A stretch of 64,000 nt of DNA, from contig CACPJA010000001.1 of the NCBI GenBank assembly GCA_902634075.1, forward strand, positions 1 to 64,000. Direction: 5' to 3'. Below, in pieces: positions 27,671 to 36,049 of this stretch. The stretch is from an uncultured Gammaproteobacteria bacterium (lineage in GTDB: Bacteria; Pseudomonadota; Gammaproteobacteria; Steroidobacterales; UBA11654). The notes under the pieces were generated by a model. The model was not told the DNA's origin and made no database searches. It saw only the letters and a program-made list of their open reading frames with translations. The position numbers and the translations under genes are program-made. How positions within the stretch are numbered: position 1 is the stretch's first letter; the number at the start of each line of letters is the position of its first letter.

Positions 27671-28900
27671 ATGGATTTTAATCATACTCAAAAAGTTGTT
27701 GATCTAATGGATAGACTAAATGCATTTATGGATGAGCACATCTATCCTAATGAAGAAGCCTATAGGGAGCATTTTAAAACTACTGATAACTTATGGAAAT
27801 CACCGCCTTTGATGGATGAGCTCAAAGAAAAGGCAAAAAATGCTGGGTTATGGAACTTATTTCTTCCAGAGTCAGCGCATGGTGCTGGGCTAACAAACTT
27901 AGAATATGCGCCACTAGCAGAGATAATGGGTCGAGTCTTTTTTGCTTCTGAAGTCTTTAACTGCAATGCGCCTGACACAGGCAATATGGAAGTTATTGAT
28001 CGCTATGGTTCAGAGGCTCAAAAAGAACAATGGCTCAAACCACTTCTCAATGGTGAAATTCGTTCGTGCTTTTCAATGACTGAGCCCAGAGTTGCTTCTT
28101 CAGATGCTACTAATATTGAATCTCCTATTGTTTTAGATGGCGACGAGTACGTTATTAATGGCAGGAAATGGTGGAGTTCTGGGGCTATGAATGAAGCGTG
28201 CAAGATTATTATCTTTATGGGTAAAACAGATCCAGAAAACCCTAACCGTCACAAGCAGCAATCAATGATTCTTGTTCCCATGGATACAAAAGGCATCGAA
28301 ATAATAAGACCATTGTCTGTCTTTGGTTATATCGACCAGCCCTTTGGTCATGCTGAAATAAACTTCGATAATGTAAGAGTACCAAAGGACAATATTATAT
28401 TAGGAGAAGGCAGAGGATTCGAAATAGCACAAGGTCGGCTTGGACCGGGTAGAATCCATCATTGCATGAGATTAATTGGGATGGCAAAACGTGCGTTAGA
28501 AATGATGTGTGCGAGAGCAGAAAATCGAATAGCATTTGGGAGGCCATTAAGCAAACAGGGCTCTGTTAGAGAAAGTATAGCTCTTTCAGCAAGTGAAATA
28601 GAGCAGGCGAGATTACTAACCCTTATGACTGCTGATAAAATGGACAGGCATGGCAATAAAGAAGCAAGTGACTTAATCAGCATGATCAAGGTGGTTGGTC
28701 CTAGGATGGCTTGCGAAGTCATAGATAGAGCTATTCAAATACATGGTGCTGGAGGTGTTTCTGGAGATTATTTTCTTGCTGAAGCTTACGCTGGAGCAAG
28801 AACTCTTAGATTAGCCGATGGGCCTGATGAGGTACACTTAGCCTCTCTAGCTAAAAAGATTCTAAAACAAAAAGAAATGATTGATGCAGGCAGAGTGTAA
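27671..28900 (+). CDS. Acyl-CoA dehydrogenase (ACAD10/11- or LvaC-like)
   Basis: A 409-residue acyl-CoA dehydrogenase family flavoprotein: N-terminal helices, [38 protein letters not shown] (FAD loop), [41 protein letters not shown], and C-terminal [16 protein letters not shown]. It lies 8 bp before an aminoglycoside-phosphotransferase-like kinase. Side-by-side pairs of this kind correspond to the two parts of human ACAD10/ACAD11 and to LvaC plus LvaA of Pseudomonas putida, where a 4-hydroxyacyl-CoA is phosphorylated and the phosphate then eliminated. That reaction is inferred from context, not shown. Confidence 0.88.
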   Translation: MDFNHTQKVVDLMDRLNAFMDEHIYPNEEAYREHFKTTDNLWKSPPLMDELKEKAKNAGLWNLFLPESAHGAGLTNLEYAPLAEIMGRVFFASEVFNCNAPDTGNMEVIDRYGSEAQKEQWLKPLLNGEIRSCFSMTEPRVASSDATNIESPIVLDGDEYVINGRKWWSSGAMNEACKIIIFMGKTDPENPNRHKQQSMILVPMDTKGIEIIRPLSVFGYIDQPFGHAEINFDNVRVPKDNIILGEGRGFEIAQGRLGPGRIHHCMRLIGMAKRALEMMCARAENRIAFGRPLSKQGSVRESIALSASEIEQARLLTLMTADKMDRHGNKEASDLISMIKVVGPRMACEVIDRAIQIHGAGGVSGDYFLAEAYAGARTLRLADGPDEVHLASLAKKILKQKEMIDAGRV

Positions 28901-28908
28901 GTGACTGA

Positions 28909-29943
28909 ATGAATGATGGTGTTCACACTCTTGATGTTGAAAAACTCTCTGATTACTTAACTCATCAATTAGATGAATTTACCGGGATTAAAAAATCCAA
29001 AAAATTTAATACTGGGCAATCAAACCCAACTTACTTGCTTGAAACCGCTGAAAAGAAATACGTTTTAAGAAAAAAACCGCCGGGTGAGTTGCTCCCATCT
29101 GCTCATGCAGTCGATAGAGAATACCGAATAATTAAGGCGCTTGAAGAAACAAAAGTACCAGTTCCTAAGACGGTCTTCTTGTGCAATGACGAAAGAATAA
29201 TCGGTACAATTTTCTATGTGATGGAATTTGTCGATGGAAGAATATTTTGGGACCCAACTCTTCCAGAAATAGATGAAAATAAGCGAATGAATGTTTATGA
29301 AGAAACTGTCAGTATTATGGCAGAACTGCATAAGATTGATGTAGAAAAATCTGGCTTATTAGACTTCGGGAAACCAGGAAATTATTTTGAGCGGCAAGTG
29401 GGACGATGGATAAAGCAATACAGAGCTGCGGAGACGCAAAGCTATCCTGAGATTGAAACGTTGATAGCTTGGTTAGAAAAAACAATGCCTGATGACGATG
29501 GTCTAATCTCAATTGTTCATGGTGATTATAGACTCTACAACATGATATTTGACCATCGAGAGGAAAGAATGCTTGCTCTTCTCGATTGGGAGCTCTCCAC
29601 AATCGGGCATCCTTATGCTGACCTTGCATATCAGTGCATGAATTGGCACATACCTCAAATTGGCATCACTCCAGGACTAGCAGGAATTAATCTTGAGAAG
29701 CTCGGAATCCCTTCGGAGGACGATTATGTTTCAAATTATTGCTCAAAAATGGGGATAAATAGCATACCAAATTGGTCTTTCTATTTAGCCTTTGGCTTTT
29801 TTAGATTAGCTGGCATTGCTCAAGGAGTTTATAAACGATCGATTCAAGGCAATGCTTCGGCTGATAATGCAAAAGAATTGGGTGCCGCAGTACCCATATT
29901 GGGGGAAATTGCCCTTTCTATTGTTGGACGAGATAGTGCATAA
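28909..29943 (+). CDS. APH-family phosphotransferase, LvaA/ACAD10-like
   Basis: A 344-residue protein-kinase-like fold. The motifs are GQSNPTYLLETAEKKYVLRKKP (nucleotide loop and Lys), the catalytic loop IVHGDYRLYNMIFD, and the metal-binding LLDWELSTIGHPYADLAY. The KPPGELLPSAHAVDREYRI stretch is typical of the ACAD10/11 kinase domain rather than of antibiotic kinases. With the preceding acyl-CoA dehydrogenase it would phosphorylate the 4-hydroxy group of a hydroxyacyl-CoA. Antibiotic resistance is unlikely. The next gene starts inside its last codons. Confidence 0.85.
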   Translation: MNDGVHTLDVEKLSDYLTHQLDEFTGIKKSKKFNTGQSNPTYLLETAEKKYVLRKKPPGELLPSAHAVDREYRIIKALEETKVPVPKTVFLCNDERIIGTIFYVMEFVDGRIFWDPTLPEIDENKRMNVYEETVSIMAELHKIDVEKSGLLDFGKPGNYFERQVGRWIKQYRAAETQSYPEIETLIAWLEKTMPDDDGLISIVHGDYRLYNMIFDHREERMLALLDWELSTIGHPYADLAYQCMNWHIPQIGITPGLAGINLEKLGIPSEDDYVSNYCSKMGINSIPNWSFYLAFGFFRLAGIAQGVYKRSIQGNASADNAKELGAAVPILGEIALSIVGRDSA

Positions 29944-30832
29944 AATCCAATTTAATTCTTTTTCTCTCCTTCTTTGTGTTGGTCTAGGGTTAAGTTTCAA
30001 TCTTGTCTATGCAAAAAGCGCCTCTTTTGAAGAGGTGAATAGTCAGGTTGTTATATTTAAAAATTTACAACAACAAGGTCTGATTATAATTGGCGAAAAG
30101 AGCTCGGTGGTAATTGACCCTATTAACCAAGACACTGCTCAAGAAATTAAATCTTATCTCTCATCAAACAAGAAACCCAAAATTACAGATATTGTTTATT
30201 CACATTCACATTGGGACAGAATAACTGGTGGCAAAATCTTTGATGCAAGCAACCCAAATATTATTGCTCAAAAAAATTGTGGTCTTTATTTCTCTGGAAT
30301 TAAAAATAAAAAAGTTGTTGATCCAACCGTTTATTTTGATCAAATCTATGAAATAAATATCGGAACAGAAATTATAAATCTACATTATTTTGGTCCCAGC
30401 CACGGAGAGTGCATGCTTGTCGCTGAATTAGAAGAATCAAAGCTTTTATTCATACCAGATTTAATTAGCACAAGAGGGCCAAGTTTTCCAGCAGACCCGA
30501 CATTGCCTTTTTTAAGACCAGCAACACTTAATGCTTTCTTTGATTCCCTTCTAGGGCTTATAAACCAAAAAGAGATTGATTACTTTATTAGTGGTTATGC
30601 AACAGATAAAGCATTGGGTCCAACAGAAATTGTCAGCCAACAAAAGATTTTCTGGGAGCTTATTGAAGATATGGCATTAAACGCTGAAGAAGAAGGTTTG
30701 GTCGATCTGAATAATTTTATAGCTATAGAAAAAATGGACCTTGAGGGTATTAAGCAATATGAAAATTATAATGAGAATGATCTTGTGAATATTCTGAGAA
30801 GATATACATCATTTCTAAACATGGGTCGTTGA
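29936..30832 (+). CDS. Exported metallo-beta-lactamase-fold protein with altered metal motif
   Basis: I choose GTG 29936, overlapping the previous stop, because it yields a signal peptide (HKIQFNSFSLLLCVGLGLSFNLVYA) and follows GGACGAGATA; an open frame further upstream runs inside the kinase gene. The mature part has the MBL fold, but the motif reads HSHWDR (H90, H92, D94, R95), with Arg in place of the last His of HxHxDH. GPSHGECM and IPDLIS keep the later His and Asp. One metal site is therefore probably weakened. It is about 298 residues and similar in layout to the next gene, which looks like a tandem paralogue. Confidence 0.78.
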   Translation: MHKIQFNSFSLLLCVGLGLSFNLVYAKSASFEEVNSQVVIFKNLQQQGLIIIGEKSSVVIDPINQDTAQEIKSYLSSNKKPKITDIVYSHSHWDRITGGKIFDASNPNIIAQKNCGLYFSGIKNKKVVDPTVYFDQIYEINIGTEIINLHYFGPSHGECMLVAELEESKLLFIPDLISTRGPSFPADPTLPFLRPATLNAFFDSLLGLINQKEIDYFISGYATDKALGPTEIVSQQKIFWELIEDMALNAEEEGLVDLNNFIAIEKMDLEGIKQYENYNENDLVNILRRYTSFLNMGR

Positions 30833-30838
30833 TGAATT

Positions 30839-31795
30839 GTGATTAAAAAAATATTGGTTTTAGTTTTCATCTCACTGCAAGTCGCTTGCAGTGCTAGCCA
30901 CGATCTGATTCAAGTTGCAGAATCTGACAGACCACTTTTTGGAAAAATTAAATTCTGGGAAATCGAGCAACTTTCAGATCAACTCTATGCCTTCAGATAC
31001 ACCTTTTATCGAAATATTATCCTCATAGGGAGCGATGGCATTATTGTAACGGATCCGTTAACGCCAGAAGCTGCTGCTATTCTGAATGATGAACTTAAGA
31101 AAATAAGTGATAAGCCAATAAAGTACGTGGCATACAGCCACTCTCATTGGGATCATGTGTCTGGAGGGCAAGTCTTTAAAGACCAAGGTGCATCATTTGT
31201 AGCGCATGAACAATGTTTACAAAACTGGCTCGAAAATCCATCCAAGAATGTGGTTAAGCCGGATCAAGTTTTTGCCAATGAATACAGGATTGATGTGGGT
31301 GATAGCGCTTTAGAAATGTATTACTTTGGACCATCACACGACAACTGTCGTGTGGTTTTCTTAACTCAGCCTGATCGCTATATCTTTATAGCTGACGATG
31401 CTAATCCTCCCAATGGTATGAATATGATCTACGGCGCAGGTCTCGCTGATACCTATTTATTCAATCTTGTCTCATTTTTCAAAGAAGCTGAATCCTTGGC
31501 AAGAAAAAAACGTGCTCGGGGAGTAATAGGATCCCATATGAGCTTTGAGAAAGAACCAATGAACTTAGTAGCAGGAACAGTGGGTTCAACCAGAGTTATC
31601 AAACAACAAAGAAAGTTTTATGAGCTAGTGATCAAAGAAGTCCAAAGAGCAATGGATCAGGGCGTTTCGCCTGATTTAATTCCTGAACATTTAATCAAAA
31701 AAGGGGTACTTAGGGATAAAATTATTGGTTTTGATGAGCAAAAAATGAAGGTACTCTATAGAAGAATAACCAATTATCTTGTCACTGGAGAGTAA
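30839..31795 (+). CDS. MBL-fold lipoprotein hydrolase
   Basis: A 318-residue metallo-beta-lactamase-fold protein with a lipoprotein signal (KKILVLVFISLQVACSAS, Cys17). The metal motif is intact: YSHSHWDHVSGG (H101, H103, D105, H106), then GPSHDNCR and FIADDANPP for the later His and Asp, and VIGSHMSF near the end. The start is GTG 30839, after the previous stop. Relatives include periplasmic hydrolases of unknown substrate and the MBL proteins found with quinoprotein dehydrogenases. Lying 3' of the acyl-CoA dehydrogenase and kinase genes suggests, weakly, that it acts on an imported ester or lactone. Confidence 0.82.
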   Translation: MIKKILVLVFISLQVACSASHDLIQVAESDRPLFGKIKFWEIEQLSDQLYAFRYTFYRNIILIGSDGIIVTDPLTPEAAAILNDELKKISDKPIKYVAYSHSHWDHVSGGQVFKDQGASFVAHEQCLQNWLENPSKNVVKPDQVFANEYRIDVGDSALEMYYFGPSHDNCRVVFLTQPDRYIFIADDANPPNGMNMIYGAGLADTYLFNLVSFFKEAESLARKKRARGVIGSHMSFEKEPMNLVAGTVGSTRVIKQQRKFYELVIKEVQRAMDQGVSPDLIPEHLIKKGVLRDKIIGFDEQKMKVLYRRITNYLVTGE

Positions 31796-31797
31796 AG

Positions 31798-33024
31798 ATG
31801 GCTAATGAAGCCTTTACATTAGATCGGGCAAAAAAAATAAAAAAAGTCTTGGGGAAAATCTCCTCTCTTAATGCTTTGATCTATAGATTATCTAAGGGTC
31901 GAATTTGGGGTAACTGGGCAGGCAAGCATGCCATTATGATTCTAACCACAGTCGGTCGAAAGACTGAAAAGACACGACATATCCCTTTAATTAAAGTCAC
32001 TCACAATGATAAGCCTCTACTGGTTGCTTCTATGGGTGGCATGCCCATGCATCCAACCTGGTATTATAATGTGCTCTCAAATCCTAGAGTTGCTGTCCAA
32101 ATAGGCTCAGAAAAAAAATACTACCTAGCAAAAAAACTATCAGATGATGAGAAAAAAGAGCTTTGGCCAACGGTCATCTCCTTCTATCCAGATTATGATG
32201 CTTATCAGAAAAGGACGCAGAGAAATATTGGGGTATTCATCTGCGAAGAAAAAAAAATGACTCAAGAATGGAAAGATTGGCTGTCTCATAATATAGAAAG
32301 AGGATGTGATAAAAATGAACTTTACTCTATTTTGTTCAATGATGGTTTTCACCCTGAGTTAATTGCATCTGAAATGGGTGTTCCTATGAAGTCTCTTTCT
32401 CTGACTGCCACTGTCAAAGTCTCTGATAAAGAGCAAACCATTCAAAAAATGGTTACAGCATTCAAGAATGCTCATAAAACTATTCCTATTTATACAAAGG
32501 ACGGCTTCTATAAAGACAAGCTAGACCATAATCTTCATAAAAAAGTTTTGGACTTTCATAATGCCAATAGTGGTTCACTACAGGTTGAGAATGTTGCTGG
32601 GGGGTATATTAAAACAGAGGGTAAAGGTTCGGCCAGCCATACCATTGAACTACCTAATGATTTAAGAGATGAAATTCATCAATCACTGCTTAATAAAGCT
32701 GAAAAATGGTCAGGAATTAAACTGCTCCCAACCTATGTATATGGAGTAAGAATATATAATAGGGGCGCAATTCTCAGTGTCCATAGAGACAGAGAAGAAA
32801 CTCATATTATTGGTGTTATTATTAACATTGATCAAGATGTTGAAACCGATTGGCCACTTGAAATTGAGGACCACAGCAAGAAGAAACATCAGGTAATTCT
32901 AGAGCCTGGAGAAATCATTTTTTACGAGAGCGCTAATTTAGATCATGGGCGGCCTAACCCACTTGAAGGTAATAAGTTTATTAATGTATTCTGTCATTAT
33001 ATGCCTTACATCGAAGGCGCTTGA
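31798..33024 (+). CDS. Fusion: DDN-like flavin/deazaflavin nitroreductase domain + 2OG-oxygenase-like domain
   Basis: A 408-residue two-domain protein. Residues 1-150 match the deazaflavin-dependent nitroreductase (DDN) split-barrel: ILTTVGRKTEKTRHIPLI, GGMPMHPTWYYNVLSNPRVAVQIG. Residues 155-200 form a short helical linker (FNDGFHPELIASEMGVP). Residues about 235-405 look like a 2-oxoglutarate/Fe(II) oxygenase of the prolyl-hydroxylase type, with GVRIYNRGAILSVHRDREET (H329, D331), GEIIFYESANLDHGRPNPL (distal H383, R385). All iron ligands are present. I know of no described protein with this pairing. Whether the first domain binds F420 or another flavin is open. It starts at ATG 31798, 2 bp after the previous stop. 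Confidence 0.72.
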   Translation: MANEAFTLDRAKKIKKVLGKISSLNALIYRLSKGRIWGNWAGKHAIMILTTVGRKTEKTRHIPLIKVTHNDKPLLVASMGGMPMHPTWYYNVLSNPRVAVQIGSEKKYYLAKKLSDDEKKELWPTVISFYPDYDAYQKRTQRNIGVFICEEKKMTQEWKDWLSHNIERGCDKNELYSILFNDGFHPELIASEMGVPMKSLSLTATVKVSDKEQTIQKMVTAFKNAHKTIPIYTKDGFYKDKLDHNLHKKVLDFHNANSGSLQVENVAGGYIKTEGKGSASHTIELPNDLRDEIHQSLLNKAEKWSGIKLLPTYVYGVRIYNRGAILSVHRDREETHIIGVIINIDQDVETDWPLEIEDHSKKKHQVILEPGEIIFYESANLDHGRPNPLEGNKFINVFCHYMPYIEGA

Positions 33025-33039
33025 TAGGTTAATGAATAA

Positions 33040-33795
33040 ATGAGTAAAAACGATTGTGTGATAATAAGCGGAGGCTTTGATCCTATTCATATTGGTCATC
33101 TCAGAATGATCCAGGAGTCCTCAAAACTCGCCTCTAGACTCATAGTTATTGTCAACAGTGATAAATTCTTGATAAAAAAAAAGGGTTACGCTTTTATGCC
33201 AATACAAGAGAGAATTGAAATTATTATGGGTTTCTCAGAAGTCTACAGGGCTGTTGAATCTATAGATGATGACCTAACTGTTTGTAAAACTTTGGAGCGT
33301 CTCGCTGCCGAAGAAAATATAACGTGTTTTGCTAACGGGGGTGACAGAAAGAATGAAGCTGACATTCCTGAAACTAAAATTTGTAAAAAATACAATATTG
33401 ATATGGAATTCAATGTTGGCGGAGGCAAGATTCAATCGAGCTCAAGTTTAGTCTCAGGTGAGATTGATAAACCTTGGGGATCATACAAAATTTTTGAGAA
33501 AGGAGAAGGTTATCTTTTAAAAAGAATTACCGTACTACCCGATGAAACTCTCTCTCTTCAAGCGCATAAGCATAGAGCTGAGCATTGGTATGTAGTTGAG
33601 GGTGAAGCCACTATTGAATGTGATGGAGAAACTAAAACAGTTGAACAATATGAATCATTTTTTATTCCCTTAGGGTCTAAGCATAGACTCAGCAACTTAA
33701 GCAGCAATATCCTCAAAGTAGTCGAAGTCCAGATAGGAGATACTCTAAGTGAAGAAGATATTATTCGTTATGAAGATCGATATCAGCGAGACTAG
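33040..33795 (+). CDS. Fusion: cytidylyltransferase-like domain + cupin (type II phosphomannose isomerase-like)
   Basis: A 251-residue bifunctional-looking protein. Residues 1-138 are a HxGH nucleotidyltransferase: SGGFDPIHIGHLRMIQ (H17, H20), ANGGDRKNE, and SSSSLVS at the end, as in TagD or the cytidylyltransferase half of HldE. Residues 140-250 are a cupin resembling the mannose-6-phosphate isomerase half of ManC/AlgA: DKPWGSYKIF, LSLQAHKHRAEHWYVVEG (metal ligands H176, H178, E181 region), IPLGSKHRLSN (H215). The usual GDP-mannose pyrophosphorylase half is replaced by a small cytidylyltransferase. This points to a CDP-activated sugar or alditol. It lies 15 bp after the preceding fusion gene. 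Confidence 0.78.
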   Translation: MSKNDCVIISGGFDPIHIGHLRMIQESSKLASRLIVIVNSDKFLIKKKGYAFMPIQERIEIIMGFSEVYRAVESIDDDLTVCKTLERLAAEENITCFANGGDRKNEADIPETKICKKYNIDMEFNVGGGKIQSSSSLVSGEIDKPWGSYKIFEKGEGYLLKRITVLPDETLSLQAHKHRAEHWYVVEGEATIECDGETKTVEQYESFFIPLGSKHRLSNLSSNILKVVEVQIGDTLSEEDIIRYEDRYQRD

Positions 33796-34203
33796 CTAGT
33801 TATCTGACATGCTTAAAGCTGCCTTAAGATTTTTTAAGAAGTAATTCACAGCTTCTTTAACTGAGCTGAAAGCCTTGGTAATTACCTCTTGGTCAGATGG
33901 GGTTTCACAGCCTTCTTGCAAATTGAAGCTATCGTTTTTCCAAGCTGAAACAATAATGGGTTGATCATTAATTACTTCACCTGAGATTGGGTTAGTTCTC
34001 ACTTGCGCTCTGATAGAAATCAAATGATCGAATGCTTTAGCTAAAGCTGCTTCAGGCTTTTTAATAATGGGATTTTCCTCAAATGAGATATTAACATCGC
34101 TATTTGATAGTATCTTGCTACTTCTAAGTTGAAGATCTATCTGTGCAAAAAGATCGCATTTTTCGTTTGCGACGACAGCAGCCGCATCTATAGCTTTATT
34201 CAT
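33796..34203 (-). CDS. Hypothetical protein
   Basis: A 135-residue soluble protein that I do not recognise. It is predicted alpha/beta with a helical N-terminus (AIDAAAVVANEKCDLFAQIDLQLR) and a helical C-terminus (VKEAVNYFLKNLKAAL). There is no signal or membrane segment. Its ATG overlaps the TAA of the small membrane-protein gene by one base (TAATG), and together with the lipid kinase these form a tight minus-strand group. Its end abuts the stop of the cytidylyltransferase-cupin gene. Confidence 0.6.
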   Translation of the reverse strand: MNKAIDAAAVVANEKCDLFAQIDLQLRSSKILSNSDVNISFEENPIIKKPEAALAKAFDHLISIRAQVRTNPISGEVINDQPIIVSAWKNDSFNLQEGCETPSDQEVITKAFSSVKEAVNYFLKNLKAALSMSDN

Positions 34204-34355
34204 TATTTTTTAGAAAAAAGCGTGGTGTTTTGATCGAAACTATTATGTCCTAAGACAGCAGCTTTCTTTTGGTCTTCGTAATAAATTGATATAAGCGTTA
34301 AAAAAATACAAAACAAGATGATATACAAAGGTATGGGGTTAGTTTTATTTTTCAT
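34203..34355 (-). CDS. Small membrane protein (50 aa)
   Basis: A short frame between the lipid kinase and the hypothetical gene: MKNKTNPIPLYIILFCIFLT begins it, with one transmembrane helix (about residues 8-25, IPLYIILFCIFLTLISIYY) and a polar tail of 25 residues ending FSKK. It starts at ATG 34355, seven bases after AGG; an ATG two codons earlier is also possible. Its stop overlaps the next start as TAATG, the usual sign of translational coupling, which supports it as real. Function unknown. Confidence 0.55.
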   Translation of the reverse strand: MKNKTNPIPLYIILFCIFLTLISIYYEDQKKAAVLGHNSFDQNTTLFSKK

Positions 34356-34363
34356 AGTCATGC

Positions 34364-35272
34364 CTATATTTTGCCAAATATTCTGACTGCTTTATTTATT
34401 AATTCAACCTTAATCGGTGATGCCCCTGTATTCTCTCCATCTATGTTCAAAGGATCATTTTCGGTTTCAATAGCAAAGCTAATAACTTGACTATACTCTA
34501 CGTGAGGATCCTTTATATGAGTTCCTGAAAATAGTTGAGTAAATATTTTTAACACTCTTAGTTTTGAAGCATTGCTGACAAAGATAATATCGATTAAACC
34601 GTCATCTAAAATAGCATTCGGAGCCATTTGCATTCCTTTCCCTGTGTGGACATTGTTTAGCGCCAGAAAAAATAGGGCTTTCCCTTCTATATTGCTCTTA
34701 CCCAAATTAGCCTTTAGATGCTTTTGTTTCATTCTCATTACAGTTATCAAAGAAGCAACTGAATATCTAATACCTCCCATCCATCTTAGTTTTTCAGCCA
34801 AAATATTAACTTCGGCCGCCATTCCCCATCCTATAATGTTAATTGCAAAGAAAGTTTTTTCTCTATCATCTATTTTAAACACATCAATTAGGCTTGTTGT
34901 TCCTGAGAGAATATTGCTGAGTGCTTTTATGGGGTCTAGTTCGCCTAATGTTTCAGCAAATGCATTCCCACTACCTATTGGAATGATGCCTAAAGGAATG
35001 GATTGTGATTGGTCAGATGACATTAACCCGTTTATTGCTTCATTGATGGTTCCATCTCCACCCAAAACACAAAGTCCATCAAAACCCATAAGATTTTCTG
35101 TTTGAATAAACTTTGTGATTGATCCTTCCTTGTCGCTATTGAAAAAGTGAAAATCTATATTCTTCTGTCCTAGCAAATCCTGGATCTCACGAACTATAGC
35201 TTCACTCCTTTGCTTTCCTGCTTTTGGGTTAACAAGAAAACAAAGTTTTTGTATTTCTTTAGGCTTCATCAA
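34364..35272 (-). CDS. Diacylglycerol/lipid kinase family protein
   Basis: A soluble lipid kinase of the DAGK-catalytic/YegS family (302 aa; YegS 299). It shows VNPKAGKQRSE at the N-terminus, the nucleotide signature VLGGDGTINEAINGL, GIIPIGSGNAFAETLG, and the C-terminal GLIDIIFVSNASKLRVL block with the IDGE-type motif (PLNIDGENTGASP). It phosphorylates a lipid such as diacylglycerol or phosphatidylglycerol. It leads a three-gene minus-strand group and is divergent from the azurin gene (114 bp). Confidence 0.88.
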   Translation of the reverse strand: MMKPKEIQKLCFLVNPKAGKQRSEAIVREIQDLLGQKNIDFHFFNSDKEGSITKFIQTENLMGFDGLCVLGGDGTINEAINGLMSSDQSQSIPLGIIPIGSGNAFAETLGELDPIKALSNILSGTTSLIDVFKIDDREKTFFAINIIGWGMAAEVNILAEKLRWMGGIRYSVASLITVMRMKQKHLKANLGKSNIEGKALFFLALNNVHTGKGMQMAPNAILDDGLIDIIFVSNASKLRVLKIFTQLFSGTHIKDPHVEYSQVISFAIETENDPLNIDGENTGASPIKVELINKAVRIFGKI

Positions 35273-35386
35273 TAAAAAATATAACTTTATTCTCTTTATT
35301 ACAAAGACAATTGGTTTTATACTTCTCTGGAAATTAGAAGCTTGCTTTATTTTTATTCTAAAAAAATATAAGAAAAAGGAGTTAAT

Positions 35387-36040
35387 GTGAGTGATTCAGG
35401 TCTAGGTTTTTCTCTTAATCGATTTATTGGTTTAATGGTTTTAATTGCTGTTATCACGCTCCTATTTGAGTGGGTTAGTGATTTTGGCGGAGGCCTTATC
35501 AAAGCTCAAGTTGAACAAACCACTAGCAAATATGATCCTGATAAAAATATAGATAAAAGAATAGAACCAGTGGTTGTTCTATCCAATGAGGTTGTTGTTG
35601 CGTCTGCATCTGAAGACTTATCATTATTGGACAGTAATAATTTTGTGGCTGAAGATTCGTGTCAACAGACAATTGAAGGTAATGATATGTTGCAATTCAA
35701 CCTTAAAGAAATGGTTGTTAGCTCAACTTGTGAAGAAATAACAATCACCCTTGTTCACACTGGCGCTATGCCAGCCAACGTCATGGGGCACAATTGGGTG
35801 TTAACAACATCGTCTGATTTCATGCCTGTTGCACAAGAAGGGGGGGCTGCAGGCGCAGAAAACGCCTATGTCCCTGTTGATGACAATAGAGTCCTTGCTG
35901 CATCTGCAGTGATAGGAGGGGGAGAAGAAACAGCAGTTACGTTTTCTTCCTCAGTCTTAGAGGTTGGCGGAGACTATACATTCTTCTGTTCTTTTCCTGG
36001 ACATTATGCGGTTATGAAAGGTGCATTTAAGGTTGTTTAG
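35387..36040 (+). CDS. Membrane-anchored azurin-type cupredoxin
   Basis: A blue copper electron-transfer protein of 217 residues. It starts at GTG 35387 after AAAAAGGAGTTAAT. A single helix (IGLMVLIAVITLLFEW, residues 14-29) anchors it to the inner membrane, then about 60 linker residues, then an azurin domain. Copper ligands are H135 (NVMGHNWVL), C201, H206 and M210 (FFCSFPGHYAVMKG). A disulfide C92-C115 matches the azurin pattern. Classical azurins are free periplasmic proteins of about 130 residues with a cleaved signal; this one keeps an uncleaved anchor and spacer. The partner oxidase is unknown. Confidence 0.87.
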   Translation: MSDSGLGFSLNRFIGLMVLIAVITLLFEWVSDFGGGLIKAQVEQTTSKYDPDKNIDKRIEPVVVLSNEVVVASASEDLSLLDSNNFVAEDSCQQTIEGNDMLQFNLKEMVVSSTCEEITITLVHTGAMPANVMGHNWVLTTSSDFMPVAQEGGAAGAENAYVPVDDNRVLAASAVIGGGEETAVTFSSSVLEVGGDYTFFCSFPGHYAVMKGAFKVV

Positions 36041-36049
36041 TTTTTTTCT

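Noticed and set aside
28909-29943. Aminoglycoside resistance gene
   Set aside because: Sequence and context match the ACAD10/LvaA-type kinases of acyl-CoA metabolism rather than antibiotic kinases.
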